Of a DNA stretch of 64,000 nucleotides, positions 50,501-62,285 are shown one piece after another. The notes beneath the pieces are model-generated. The model saw only the letters and a list, made by a program, of their open reading frames with translations. It made no database searches and was not told the DNA's origin. Origin of the DNA: Acephala macrosclerotiorum (taxonomy: Eukaryota; Ascomycota; Leotiomycetes; Helotiales; Mollisiaceae); the NCBI GenBank assembly GCA_014904845.1, contig MU119279.1:124001-188000 (forward strand), in the 5' to 3' direction. Numbering within the stretch: the first letter of the stretch is position 1; each line of letters begins with the position of its first letter. Both the position numbers and the translations under genes were made by a program.

Positions 50501-50606
50501 TTGAATTCGAGTATAATAAATATAATTTTTTTTTCGATTATAAATCGTTTGAAAATAAATATATTACTCGTTATATCGATTTAAAAAAAAGTTTTAAATT
50601 GTATAA

Positions 50607-50761
50607 AGTTTTATTAAAAAAACGAATTAAAAAACGAATATAATAAATATAATTTATTAAAACTTAATAAAAAAAATTAAATTAATATTTAATTTTTATA
50701 ATTTCAATTAACGATATTAAATTAAAAATATACGTATAATACGTAATAACATTTTATAATA
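50607..50761 (-). repeat. LTR core (5' LTR in element orientation)
   Basis: Direct-repeat partner of 42791-42951; see the retrotransposon entry. Confidence 0.7.
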
Positions 50762-53700
50762 ATTTATATATTAATTAATAAAATTAATTTATTAATAAAT
50801 TGTTAATTAATTTTAATATAATATAAATTTAATTAATAAATAATAATTATATTATTTTAATTTATTATTTTTATATATTTAACGAATTATATATTTAATA
50901 TTTATATAATAATATTTTTACCGTTTTTAAAATCTCGAGTAAATAAAAATAATTCGTTTAAATACGAGAATTTTTCTCGATTCGATTATTTTAATATTAA
51001 TATCGTATTTATAATTAAACGTAATATAATTTTATTGATTTTATAAGAATTTTAATATTGTAATTTTATGGAAATTTATTTAAAATTATTAATTTAAGAA
51101 ATAATTTAAATGCGAAAACGATAAATCGTAAATTTAATTAAAATTTAATTTTTTATAAAATAAATTTTTATTATAATCGATAAAAATCGAAATATTTAAA
51201 TCGTAACGTAAAAATTAATTCGTAGTTATATAATTTAATAATTTTAAATATTGAATTAAATATTAAACTAAGTATTAAATTAAATTAATAATGTTTTCAT
51301 TTTAATAAAAATATTAAAATTTTATTTAATTTTCGAATTTTTTATATTTCGATAATTAATAACGTCGTAATATTATAATTAGTATTATTCGATTTTACGT
51401 CGAAAGTTTAATTTAAAAACGTTTATATTACGTTATATAGCGTATTTATATAATACGTAATATAAAAATAATATACGATTTAAATTAATATTTAATACGT
51501 AAAATAAAAAGTAATTATTTTAAAATATATAACGTATTTAAATAAACTCGTATTAAAATATACTTCGTATTATAATATTTTCGTATTACAATATTCGCGT
51601 ATTATAATATTCGCGTATTATAATATTTGCGTATTAATAATTATTTAATATTACGATATTTTTTTTTGTATTACGATATATAATTTGCTTATTATAAATT
51701 ACTTTAAATCGATATATAATTCGTTTATTACTTATTATTTTAAATATATTTAATTTAATAAATTTTTTTATTTTAAATAATATTAAAATTTATAATTAAA
51801 TAATTAATTTATATTTTAAAAAATTATTTAATTAATTTTAATTTTAATTATATTTTAAATAATAAAATTTTATTATTATATTAATATTTTTATTAATTAT
51901 TAAATAATTATATTTTTATTATTATTTAATATATTATTATTTATTTATTATTATTATTAAAATAAATATTATATAATATTTATACGCGATTTGAAATTAT
52001 ATATAATTAATATTATATTATTTTTATTTTTAAAATAAAATTTTTATATATATTTAATTATATAATTACATATTATTAAAAGAAATTAAATATAATAAAT
52101 TCAAAATATTATTAAATTAATTATTAAAAAATATTAAAATATTTTTAAAATTTTTTTTTAAATATTATTAAATTATAAAAAAATTTAATTATTTATTTTA
52201 TAAAAATAAAATTTTAATATATTAATAATATAAAAATTGGAATTTTTTATTATATTTAAAAAATTAATATTAATATTAATTAAATAATTTTAATAATAAT
52301 TTTTTTAAAATAAAATAAAAAAATAAAAAACGTTTATATTTAATATTATAAATTATTATTTAAAATAAAAAATTAAAAAACAAAAAATTTAATATTATTA
52401 ATAATATTAAAATATTTAAATATATTAATATATTATATTTAATAATTATTAATTATTTAAAAAATTAAATTTAAAATTAAAAATATAAATAAATTTTTAA
52501 ATTTTATATTAATTTTTTTTAATTAAAATATATAATAAATACGTATATATATTTTAATATTAATAATAATTATAAAAAATTTTTATAATTATATTAATAA
52601 TTAAAATTAAAAAAAAATTAAAAAAATTATTTAATTTTATATAATAAATTTTTATTTATAATATTAATCGTATTATATAATTATTAAAAATATTAATAAT
52701 TTAATATATTTGAATTAATTTAAAATTTAATTAATAAAATTAAAATTTGTTAAAATAATTTTTTTTTAAAATTAATTTATTATAATTAAAAGATTATATT
52801 TAATATTATTATTAATAAAATTAAAAAATCGTTAATAAAATAAATAATTTAAATAAATAAATTATAAAATTAATAATTAAATATTTTTAATTTATAATTT
52901 ATATAATTAATTAATTATATTTTTATTTTTTTATTTTAATTATAAATTTATTTATATTAATAAACGTTTATAAAATTTTATTTAAATTAAATTTTTTTAT
53001 AACGTTTATTAAATTATTATTTTTGTAAATTGATTATAATTTTTATAATTATTTTATAATTATATTATAAATTTTAAATATTAAAATATTTTTTATTTTA
53101 AAATCGATTTTTATATAAATTTTATTAATTATTATAATTATATATTTAATTTATAATTTTAAATTAATATTATTAATATATAAATTATTTAGAAATATTA
53201 ATATTTTATTATATAATAATTAATAAATTCGATTTTTTTATTTTAATTTTTTATTTATATTATAATTTTTTTTTAAATAATTATATAATTTTATAATTAA
53301 ATCTATATTTTTTTTAATAAATTAATAAATATTATTTATTAAATTAAAATTTATAATTATATTATAAAATTAAAATTAAAAAAATTTATAAAAGAAAAAA
53401 CTTTTAATTTTACAAATTAATTTAAATTTAAAAATTGAAATATTTTTATATATAATTAAATCGTATTATATAAATTTAAAAACGTTTTTTATTATAAAAT
53501 TTTAAATAAAATTTTAAATATAATAATAAATATTTTATTTATATAATATTAATTAAAATTTTTATTATTTATATATATAAATTTAAAATAAATTATATAT
53601 TTAAATTTATTTTTTATATTTTATAATCGTTTATAATATTTAAATTAAATAATAATAATTATTATTATTTTAATTTTTTATAATATTTTTATTATTTTTC

Positions 53701-54920
53701 GTTTTTCGTTTTTTTAAATAATTTTTTATATTTTTAAAAATTTAAATATTAAAATTATTAAAATATTATTAATTTATTATTTAATTTATATATAATATTT
53801 TATTATTTTTATTATTATTAATATAAAAATATTTATATTAAAATTTTTAAAATATATTTTGAATATTAATAAAATTAATATAAATTTATTTAAATTTTAT
53901 AAATATAAACTTTTTTTAATATTATAAAATCGTATTATTATTTAATTATATAATATTAATAATTATTTTAATAATAATAATAAAAAATTTATAATTAATT
54001 TTATAAATATTTTTATTTTTAAACGATTAATATTATAATTTTATTATTTTATTATTTTATATTATTAAATTAAATTTTAAATTTATTTATATTTTTTAAT
54101 AAAAATATTTTTTTTATTTTATTATTAAATTTTTTAATTTTTTTTTATAAATTAAAAAAGTTTAATAATTTATTATAAAAACGTATTTTTTATAAAAAAA
54201 AAAAATTATTTTTAAATATTTTATATATTTTTTATTTTTATTTAAAAAATATTTTATAAATATAATATTTTTTTAAATAATTATTTTAATTATATTTATT
54301 TTATATTTATTATATTTATAATTAATAAAATTAATATTAAATATATATAATATTTTTTAATATTATTATAAATATATAAAATATAATTTTTTATAATTTT
54401 TAAATTATATTTTATAAAAAAAAAAATTCTTTTTTTTAATATATTATTAAAATATATAATATTTCGAATTTAATTTTTATATATTTAACAATTTTTTTAA
54501 TAATTTTATTTTTTAATATATATACTTTTTTTAAATTATTATTTTTTATTTAATTATTTAAAAAATATATATACGTTATTTTTTTTTTAAAATTATTTTT
54601 ACAAAAATTTAATAAAATTATATTTATAATTTTTCGTATTTATTATTAAATAATAAATATAATATTTTTTAAAAAAAATTTATTTTTATTTTAAATAATA
54701 TAAAAAACTATTATTTTTTTAAAAAAAAAACGTAATATATAACGTTTATTATTATTTTAATTATTAATTTAAAAAAAAAATCTTTTATAATTAATTTTTT
54801 TAAATTTTTAATTTTAATTTTAATTTTATTATTTTATATTTAATTAATAAAATAAAATATAAATTTATATTAATAATATTTAAATATTTAAATATATTAA
54901 TATATTAAATTTAATAATCG

Positions 54921-55115
54921 TATTTTATTTTATTTTATTTTATTTTATTTTATTTTATTTTATTTTATTTTATTTTATTTTATTTTATTTTATTTTATTT
55001 TATTTTATTTTATTTTATTTTATTTTATTTTATTTTATTTTATTTTATTTTATTTTATTTTATTTTATTTTATTTTATTTTATTTTATTTTATTTTATTT
55101 TATTTTATTTTATTT
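54921..55115. repeat. Perfect TATTT pentanucleotide array, 39 copies
   Basis: 195 bp without a single interruption in the most AT-rich part of the island. Confidence 0.95.
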
Positions 55116-55985
55116 AAAATTAATTTTTTTTTAATTTTATAATTTAAATTATTTTATTATAATTAAAAAAATATATTTATAAATATTTTAAACGAATTTT
55201 TTTTAATTTAATAATAATAATTTTTATTTATTTAAATATATATAATTAATATTCTTTTTTAAATTTTTATTATATTAAAAAAATTTGATTTAATTTTTTT
55301 TATATTATTTAATTAATAAATTAATAATCTTAATATTTTAATTAAATTAATTTATAATTTTAAATTTTTAAATTTTTATTATATTTAATTTCAATTTTTA
55401 ATAATATAAAATTTAATATAAATATTATTATTAAATAATATATATTTATTGAATAAATAAAATAATATATTAATAATATTTATATAATATTAATATATAA
55501 ATTATAATTATTTAAAAAAAAAAAAAAATAAAAAAAAATAAAAACGATTTAATATAATATAAAAGAAATCGAATAAAATATAAAAAATAAATTTTATAAA
55601 TAAAAAATTAAAATTTGTAAAATAAAAAAACTTTAAAAAAAATATTTATAAAAAAATATTATTAAAAAATTTTTAAAAAAAATTATATTTATAATTATTT
55701 AATTTATAAATTTTAATATTCAATTATAATAAAAATAAAAATTAAAATCGATTAATTAATTCAAAAAAGATTTTTATTAATATTATAAATTTTTTTTTAA
55801 AGTTTTTAATTAATAAATTTTAAACTTTAAAAATAATATAAACGAATAAAGCAATCAAAGAATTTTTATATAAAAAAATATATTTTATTATAATTTTATA
55901 TATAATTTTAATAAAATAATATAAATTAATATTTTATTATTTTTTATTTGTTTCTAGGCCTAATACGCTTCCGTCGACTTGAAAC

Positions 55986-56028
55986 GTGAGAGACTAAAGT
56001 CGAGCATTTAAGCGAGACCGACGATTAG
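55986..56028 (-). repeat. Right terminal inverted repeat of the AT island
   Basis: Reverse complement begins CTAATCGTCGGTCTCG, as the left repeat does. Confidence 0.8.
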
Positions 56029-56257
56029 AGTATAAATGTATTATATATTGCGTCGCGTGTGCATACATAGAAACAAATTCGGTTAATCTGCTTGGTAGTG
56101 GATGGTACAGTCCCCACCATTGCAGCGAGGCTGCTCTGGAGGCTTTCTCTTTACCACATCAACATCTGAGTGTTGGGCACAATCTTTCTCATCCCGAATT
56201 CGTTTCCCATGATATTAACCCTCACCGATTTTCATGGCCAAATGATCAAATCAATTT
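56029..56257. other. Spacer between AT island and decayed gene
   Basis: Normal composition resumes at about 56.03 kb. Nothing recognised. Confidence 0.3.
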
Positions 56258-57970
56258 TTGAAGGTTGATTTGACAATTCGGGAATACACCCATAATAGCG
56301 ATCAATCCAAAAAGCGACCCATGTCGTCTCAAACCACTGTCGAAAGCAATACGTCCAGGGCATTCGAGGCAGCTAAACCGCTATCCTGGCTAATCATGCC
56401 CCCTCCTCGTTGGCCTGATCCGGAGCTATCCATAGGGACACAGCGTGAATCCCTGGATCCGTTGGGAAGAATCAAGTGTTGGAATGTTCGTGACCAGAGC
56501 CCGGCCCAACTCGTATGGAAGACGGTTTCGAAGGCGATCAATGCCCTCCTGGTAGACTAATACGAACACCTAGATTCGCGAGGCTCTGACCTTAAATTTG
56601 AGATATTTATGATCGGGAGGAAGGCCATGAAGTCCAGCCCGACAGTCCTGTTTGCTTGCACAAACAAGGGGTGTCGACAAAGGGCCATGGAGCTGGTTGA
56701 CAGGAAAGAGATTCTTGCTGGCGATCCAGGAGTGCTGATGGCACACCGTTCATGACTTCCGCGGTTATTGGCCCTTGGTGGTAACCTGCCATCGCCGAAT
56801 CTACCCGAAGGTGTTTATGTAGATGGAAACCCCAAACCTGGCGGTTTCTCTGTTTTGATCGTTTTTAAAGATAATGTACCACCTAGGAAAGCCACCATCG
56901 GAGGCTTTGTTCGCGTCAATGATGAGTACTATGGTCTTACTACGGCACACGCATCACCCCGATTCAAAGCAGCGATCTTGACGTGGTAGATGACCTTGAC
57001 GAATTTGCCTTTTATAGGCCAAATGATCTTGATGATAGCTCCGAGGACGAAGACGATGTCCTAGAAATGACAAGCAAAGGTAATCATATCGAATATAACG
57101 AAAGTACTTCGACTAACCAAACAACTCATAGCAAGCGTCTCTTCCACCTCGAGCCAGTCAGACAATCCATCAAGTGATACGGAACGCTCCAACACTCGAT
57201 CTTCCACTATGATAAGTTCAGATTCATCATCAATCCCCCAAAACGGCATAGTGAACTATCCATTGTTGGGGATGTCAGCAGCATTAAGAGGCTAGCTATA
57301 TTCTGTCGCTCTATTGAACATTAAACTCACTTCCATCAAGGTGCATCTCCAACAACCTTACAAGTTGACAATATCAAGCTTTGCGACCTGCCACCTCCTA
57401 CTTCACTCAGCAAAGGCCTCGATTGGGCATTGATCCTTAAGACTGGTTGTGTTTACGGACAAGTCGTGTCGGGATACCCCGAAAGCGCATCCGCCTACCT
57501 TGTCCCTGCTTGGCAAATAGTCGAAGACATCCGAGAGAAACTGGGGCATGATGTTGAATTGCCATCGTTGGACCGAGAGGCTTCGCGGTATACTCTACCA
57601 AAGAAGAGTCTAATATCAACAGCTATTAGGACCGTGCCTTTGATCAAAGGTCATACATTACAGCCACCGGTCCAGGGCGATATAATCCAGCCAATAGCTA
57701 CACCGCGTGTCAACCCTGGTCGGGTTAGCTATACATGGTATTGTGATGAGTGTGGATTTGGGTGAGTCTCTTGTAGAGCAGTTGTCCTGGCAGATTGTTG
57801 ACCTGGTTAGACCATTCTCTACAGTCTATGATTATGCCTGCAACAGTTGTCTGCGTCAGAAAGACGAAAATGCGATGATTGAATCTGGCAGCAGGTCAGC
57901 CTCCCCATACGACCATTCTCCCACCAAACGATCTAGCACCAAAGACAAGAAAAAAGGTCGACGAAACTAG
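56258..57970 (+). pseudogene. Decayed fungal protein with trypsin-like domain
   Basis: Pieces in order: 56258-56557 (PLSWLIMPPP, ESLDPLGRIKCW, ending LLVD), an in-frame TAA at 56558-56560, then the same frame continues YEHLDSRG..KFEIFMIGRK and TVLFACTNKGCRQRAMELV to 56755; a shift, then LALGGNLPSPNLPEGVYVDG and ATIGGFVRVNDEYYGLTTAH; a shift near 56950 to ITPIQSSDLDVVDDLDEF and an acidic DDSSEDEDD tract; shifts again; then GLDWALI and GQVVSGYPESASAYLVPAWQ. GLTTAH and the later DWALI/SG segments recall the His, Asp and Ser regions of a degenerate chymotrypsin fold found in a known fungal family. The TAA is one C to T step from CAA, in RIP context. Several disruptions make a pseudogene likely. 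Confidence 0.65.
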
Positions 57971-58875
57971 TCTGTTACTAGTTTTTCAAACCTCAGAAGA
58001 CTTTACAAACGCTACGTCTTTGAATGTCCATTACAAATTCCGCCGATATTCAATCAAAATAAACTTTTATATTTATAACTTTTACGAGTAAAAAATTAAT
58101 ATTAAATTAATTAAATTAAATAATTTAATTTGTATACGATTACTTAATAAATTATTAGCAATTTATAAATAATAATTTAAATATAATATATAATTTAAAA
58201 AAGAATTTAAAATTATATATTAAATAAAAAAATTTATAATTATAAATATATATAATTTAAAAAATTAATATTTTAAAACGAATTAAAATTAATCAATTTT
58301 ATTTCCAAAAGTAATTAATATTATAAGACTTTACTTTTAATTAATAGCTACTCTTGGATTTCTAATATAAGCGCTTTTTTTATATAATCGAATAAATTCT
58401 AATTAAACAAAGATCGACTTAGAAAATCCTAATTTGATTTAGTATATTAGCGTGCAAAAACATTAAAACTAGCGATCAAATAAATCAATTAATTGCGCAG
58501 TTTTTATTAAGTCAAATTACTTAAAAAATAAATATACGAATAGCGTTTAATAAATTTTATTATATTTTTTAAATTTAAGTAATTTATTCAATTTTAAAAT
58601 TTGTAATTACAATTAAAATATAAGTCGTAGTTTCAAATGCAAGAGTTATAGCAAAATGCTTAATCCGGTAAACGGTCAACACTTTTGCAGTTTATCTACA
58701 TCTCAAGTGCAAAAGTGTAATTCCAAAGGAATTGCACTTTTAATAATAAGATTATAAGATTAATTACGTTATTATAGTCGTAAACTTGATTGTTTAAAAT
58801 ATAATAAAGGAAATTATTTATTCAATTTCTTTTGTATTGATTTATTGATTTCTCTTTGATCTCAATTGCAAATCT
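57971..58875. other. AT-rich intergenic region
   Basis: About 58085-58650 is strongly AT-rich but less so than the island. Carries the nested hairpin at 58680-58741 and the 3' end of the receptor gene. Confidence 0.4.
58680..58741. repeat. Nested inverted repeats able to form two alternative hairpins
   Basis: CACTTTTGC (58680-58688) can pair with GCAAAAGTG (58709-58717); the AAAAGTG-T-AATTCC part (58711-58724) can instead pair with GGAATT-G-CACTTTT (58728-58741). The two structures exclude each other. Confidence 0.6.
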
Positions 58876-60152
58876 TTACATTTTTATAACATTGGATATT
58901 TCCTCGGTCGCTGGTTCTCCTGTAACTTCAAATCTCTGCGTCTTCACAATGCCAAATATCTCCTCGGTACTATCACTCGGACCAATCCTCCCTCTCTGCG
59001 TTCTTGCTCCACTAGTCAATGTCACTCCACGTCCAGTACCCGATTCTGTCGACACTGGTGATCTATCACTAATCTCCCTGACCAACACCCTCCTTGTCAA
59101 GGTATATAGTATCGTATCGACGAAGCCACAAGACGTCATCAGCGTCGCGGTAGCGCAAAAGTAAGTCAAAGAGACTTTATCGTTACTCCACAAAGCGAGA
59201 CGTCCGGCAGGGAGAGGGAGGGATAGCGTGACGTAGGCGATAGGGTAGAGGACCAGGAAGCGTGCTGCGCGGCTGATTTTTTTCGAACTGGGAGATTGAG
59301 AGGAAGGTTGCACTTGATTTATGCGTCGGCGGAGATAGAAGAAGATGAAAGTGTAAATTATTACACTACCGAATTGGGCGGTTAGGATCCAGATGTAATG
59401 AAGAAGGACACGCTACGATTATTATATTAGCGAGCCATCTGTCAAATGATGGCGTATTCTTGTGATGAAGAGCAGATTGTCTTACCTCGGTCGTGTAATC
59501 TCCATTTATCCAACACTGTATTTTGTTAACAAGACTCTGAGATCCAGATAGAAGAATGACAAGTCGTGAGGAAAAGAGAAGAGAAGCTTACCCAAGCACC
59601 GGTATTCACAAAATAAGTATTCTTATGGGCAATGGGTCCAATGACTGCCAGCATAAGAATAAAAACCCATATCAAAACAACGCAGCAAGTAAAGCTAAAA
59701 TAGCCAAGTTTACGCCCCGTGACGGAATACCATGTATGTAACGCAATAGCCAATACCCACATTCCACTCGATACATCACCGACCTGAACCATCCATCCTT
59801 GAAGGAAGCATACTGCCGTAGGAGCCAGGATGCCATTCTTCGCAATCCAGTGAAAGCTGAGGAGGAAAGCAATAGATTGTTGGAGATCAGCGAGTAGGAG
59901 ATTGTAGATCAATAGCAGGTATTGATTGTATCCAGGAAAAGTTCGGTAGTATTTCTTCCAGGCGATCATGCGGTGCGTGATGAAGCAGAGGATACCGAAT
60001 GTGCTGAGAAAGGAGAGTAGACCCATGATCGCTACCGGCAACAGAGCCTTTCTGGTGTGAATCGGCAACGTACTGACGCTGAGAGGCGAGGGAAACAACC
60101 CATTGGCGTCTTCGGTGATGCGCGTAACAAGTGGAAGTAACAGACTTGGCAT
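58876..60152 (-). CDS. Seven-transmembrane receptor, Git3/cAMP-receptor-like GPCR
   Basis: Exons 60152-59592, 59515-59486 and 59412-58876 give 375 aa. Introns 59516-59591 and 59413-59485 are GT-AG, and all joints are phase 0. The middle exon is only 30 nt (CWINGDYTTE). The ATG at 60152 (MPSLLLPL) is preferred; the open frame further upstream starts with GTG. TM segments fall at about residues 37-59, 75-95, 112-138, 150-172, 203-225, 250-272 and 282-305. LLLADLQQS in TM2, GxxxQxGD..SGMWVLAIALHT in TM3 and CWI before TM5 are typical of fungal Git3/class-V-like receptors that signal through a G alpha subunit in nutrient sensing. The cytosolic tail is Ser/Thr-rich. Ligand unknown. Confidence 0.82.
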
Positions 60153-60491
60153 GATGTGCTTTAAAGAGAGCCTTCGAAGGTATTCATTGCAGCAATAGGC
60201 AGTAAGGTTGAGAATATTAAAATGATGAACGAAGGCGAGTCCTTGAAGAGAGGTTAAGGCAACCAGGAAAGACCGCGCAGGGTTCTCCGCATCAGATGAA
60301 CCATGAGAACGGATTAGGCGCAGTCTTAGGCCCGCCTCCGCCACAATCCACACCGTATGAAACTTAAAAGGTCACTATATAAAACTTAAAATCTTGACGG
60401 GCCAATGAGCCGGGGTACACCCTTGCGGAGTAAAGGTGTTCGTTGGTTCGCCTTCATACCTCGTGGACGTCCCGTAATTCGAGCCATATCC

Positions 60492-60524
60492 GTTAGACTT
60501 TCGAGTGGTTTTAGTGCCGAGTAA
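60492..60524 (+). repeat. 33-bp direct repeat, copy 1
   Basis: GTTAGACTTTCGAGTGG and onward; 32 of 33 identical to 61737-61769. Sequence outside is unrelated. Confidence 0.85.
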
Positions 60525-61736
60525 GCACCGCAATGGATATTAATGTCCCCGCACTTAGCTAGATCTCATCGCCTTAATCAATCAACCAGCTCATCAAGAT
60601 CATCAAATACATCACTCAGATTGACAATATCATCCCAGCTACCACCAGATCTCACATACGGTATGTCTTGCCAGATGCCCAATCCCGGGAACCAAACGAG
60701 TCGTGTACATTACGCTCAATCCAAATGCACACTTTTCAACAACAATTCATATTTACTTTTGCACGCTATTTACTGGACTGGATACCACGGGCAAGCAAGA
60801 TAGCGCCCTAGATCAAGTAACGGCATCGCCTCCACGAGCAAGTCCAGGATCTTTTCCGCTAGCGATCTTGCCGTCCTCGGGTTGGGACTCGCTCTCCTCA
60901 GACAAGTGCACGATCCCCCGTCGCTTTCCCCTTGTCTCTCTTCTCTTTTTGACTCTCTCCTACCTAGCCGCGGGGTCGCGTGTCAAAAAAATGTGGGAAC
61001 GCCATCTGGATGCGAACCGCATGCAGACTAAGGACAACGCCACAATAATGTGTAACGGTTGTTTTTCTATTGGATAGCGGACTCATCTCGCATCATCCCC
61101 GGCCATTTCCATGTGGTGGTGGAGAGACTGACATGCTGTTTCATCCTTCTGGAAGCAAGGCTAAAATGCGGCTATGCAGTCCAACCAGCTTGGAAGGTGG
61201 AGGCGTTGATGCAAAAGCGGTACCTCCCTTGAGAGGATTATTAATCCCAATGCTAGGACCGGTCGACAAGAACGGTGACATCTTGACTTCTGCTTGAACC
61301 TTAGAATAAGATGACGAGGAAAATATGCTTGCAATATGATCTCGAGAATCCCACCAGACGGCTTTCAGTGCTTCCGACGAGGCTCTTGTTGACTTCTCAG
61401 CACTGCCATCAGAACGAGTTTCGCATTAGACGGTTGAAAAAGAATATTACTGATGTGTGCAGTGATTTCCAGCTATGATGTTGTTGGAGGAAGTTGAGAA
61501 TGAGAAAATGATACAGTGTAGCCACTTTGACAGAACCAGAAGAAAGTTTGAATTGGCGATGTATTCTACTCTCTTTTACCACCCACCAATGCGCCGAGTC
61601 AACGTCTGAACGTGCCCCATCTACCTCTGTACATCTACCCACTCCGTTCAGTCACATGGCGAGAATCACATCTGTGCCGCATGAGCAATCATGTCAACGA
61701 CGTCCTGGAAGTGGCCGCCGTTTATGCGTAGTGCGT

Positions 61737-61769
61737 GTTAGACTTTCGAGTGGTTTTAATGCCGAGTAA
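61737..61769 (+). repeat. 33-bp direct repeat, copy 2
   Basis: Second copy, 1245 bp from the first, just left of the AT patch. Confidence 0.85.
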
Positions 61770-61799
61770 CGAGCCGAGCCGGGTTTCACGGGTCTGTGC

Positions 61800-62285
61800 G
61801 CTATAGGGCATTTTTTCGACTTTAGCGAGTCTTTTTTTTACTTATAAACTTTAAAAATTACGATTATTACTTTTAAAGTTTTTAAGTATTATTAATAAAT
61901 ATTATTTAAAAAATAAAAAATAATATAAACAAAATAAATAAATATATAATTAATATATATATATATATATATTTAAATATTATATTAAAACGCAATTTAA
62001 AATTTAATATTTTTTATTAAAATTTAAAAAAAAAAAATTATAATTATATAATTTTTAATAAATAATTTAATTTAATTTAATTTAATAATTATTATAAAAA
62101 ACGTAATTCGAAATATTAAATTATATATTAAATATATTAATATATTCAATAAAACAATATATATTTCGTATAAAATATATTATTATTAGATTAGTTTATA
62201 CGAAATTGGTTTTGTAATACGTATTCGCTATATTTTGTTTATATAAACTATATTCGAATTTTATTTGTTTTTTTAATAATAATTA
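61800..62285. repeat. AT-rich (RIP-like) patch with (AT)n and an 11-bp inverted repeat
   Basis: Nearly all A/T. Includes an (AT)n run near 61955-61972 and TTTCGTATAAA (62164-62174) facing TTTATACGAAA (62195-62205). Probably a mutated transposon fragment that reaches the 3' end of the next gene. Confidence 0.5.

Larger units (their letters stand above)
42791..50761 (-). mobile_element. RIP-mutated Ty3/gypsy LTR retrotransposon
   Basis: Direct repeats at 42791-42951 and 50607-50761 (LTR cores) flank about 7.7 kb. On the minus strand at 47573-47538 the bases translate to FVIIYFDDILIY, the reverse transcriptase active-site block of Ty3/gypsy elements (Leu of Y-L-D-D changed to Phe by C to T). 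The neighbouring frame keeps family-like residues on both sides before stop codons appear. So transcription was leftwards, with the 5' LTR at 50.7 kb. Almost every remaining C or G is in a CG dinucleotide, meaning mutation hit CA, CT and CC but spared CG. The element is dead. Confidence 0.8.
41964..56028. mobile_element. 14-kb AT-rich island bounded by 43-bp terminal inverted repeats
   Basis: The island is nearly all A and T and has no open frame of useful length. Its ends are inverted copies of one 43-bp sequence, 38 of 43 identical, all five differences being transitions. Composition changes abruptly inside both repeats. The contents are a mutated Ty3/gypsy element (about 42.79-50.76 kb) and a still more AT-rich right part with a pentanucleotide array. 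The likely origin is a TIR transposon into which other elements inserted, followed by RIP of everything long enough to be a target. A TA dinucleotide at each outer edge could be a target duplication, but this is weak. Confidence 0.6.
60153..62285. other. Stretch without a gene, with direct repeats and AT patch
   Basis: No supported gene. Holds the promoter of the receptor gene at its left end, a 33-bp direct repeat pair, and the AT patch 61800-62285 that directly adjoins the stop codon of the oxidoreductase gene. Confidence 0.35.

Noticed and set aside
51700..55950. Nuclear copy of mitochondrial DNA
   Set aside because: No mitochondrial gene, tRNA or rRNA fragment could be read; A+T richness alone is not enough.
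41955..56038. Longer target site duplication flanking the island
   Set aside because: Only a TA is shared at the outer edges; GATCATAAG and AGTATAAAT do not match, so no longer duplication can be claimed.
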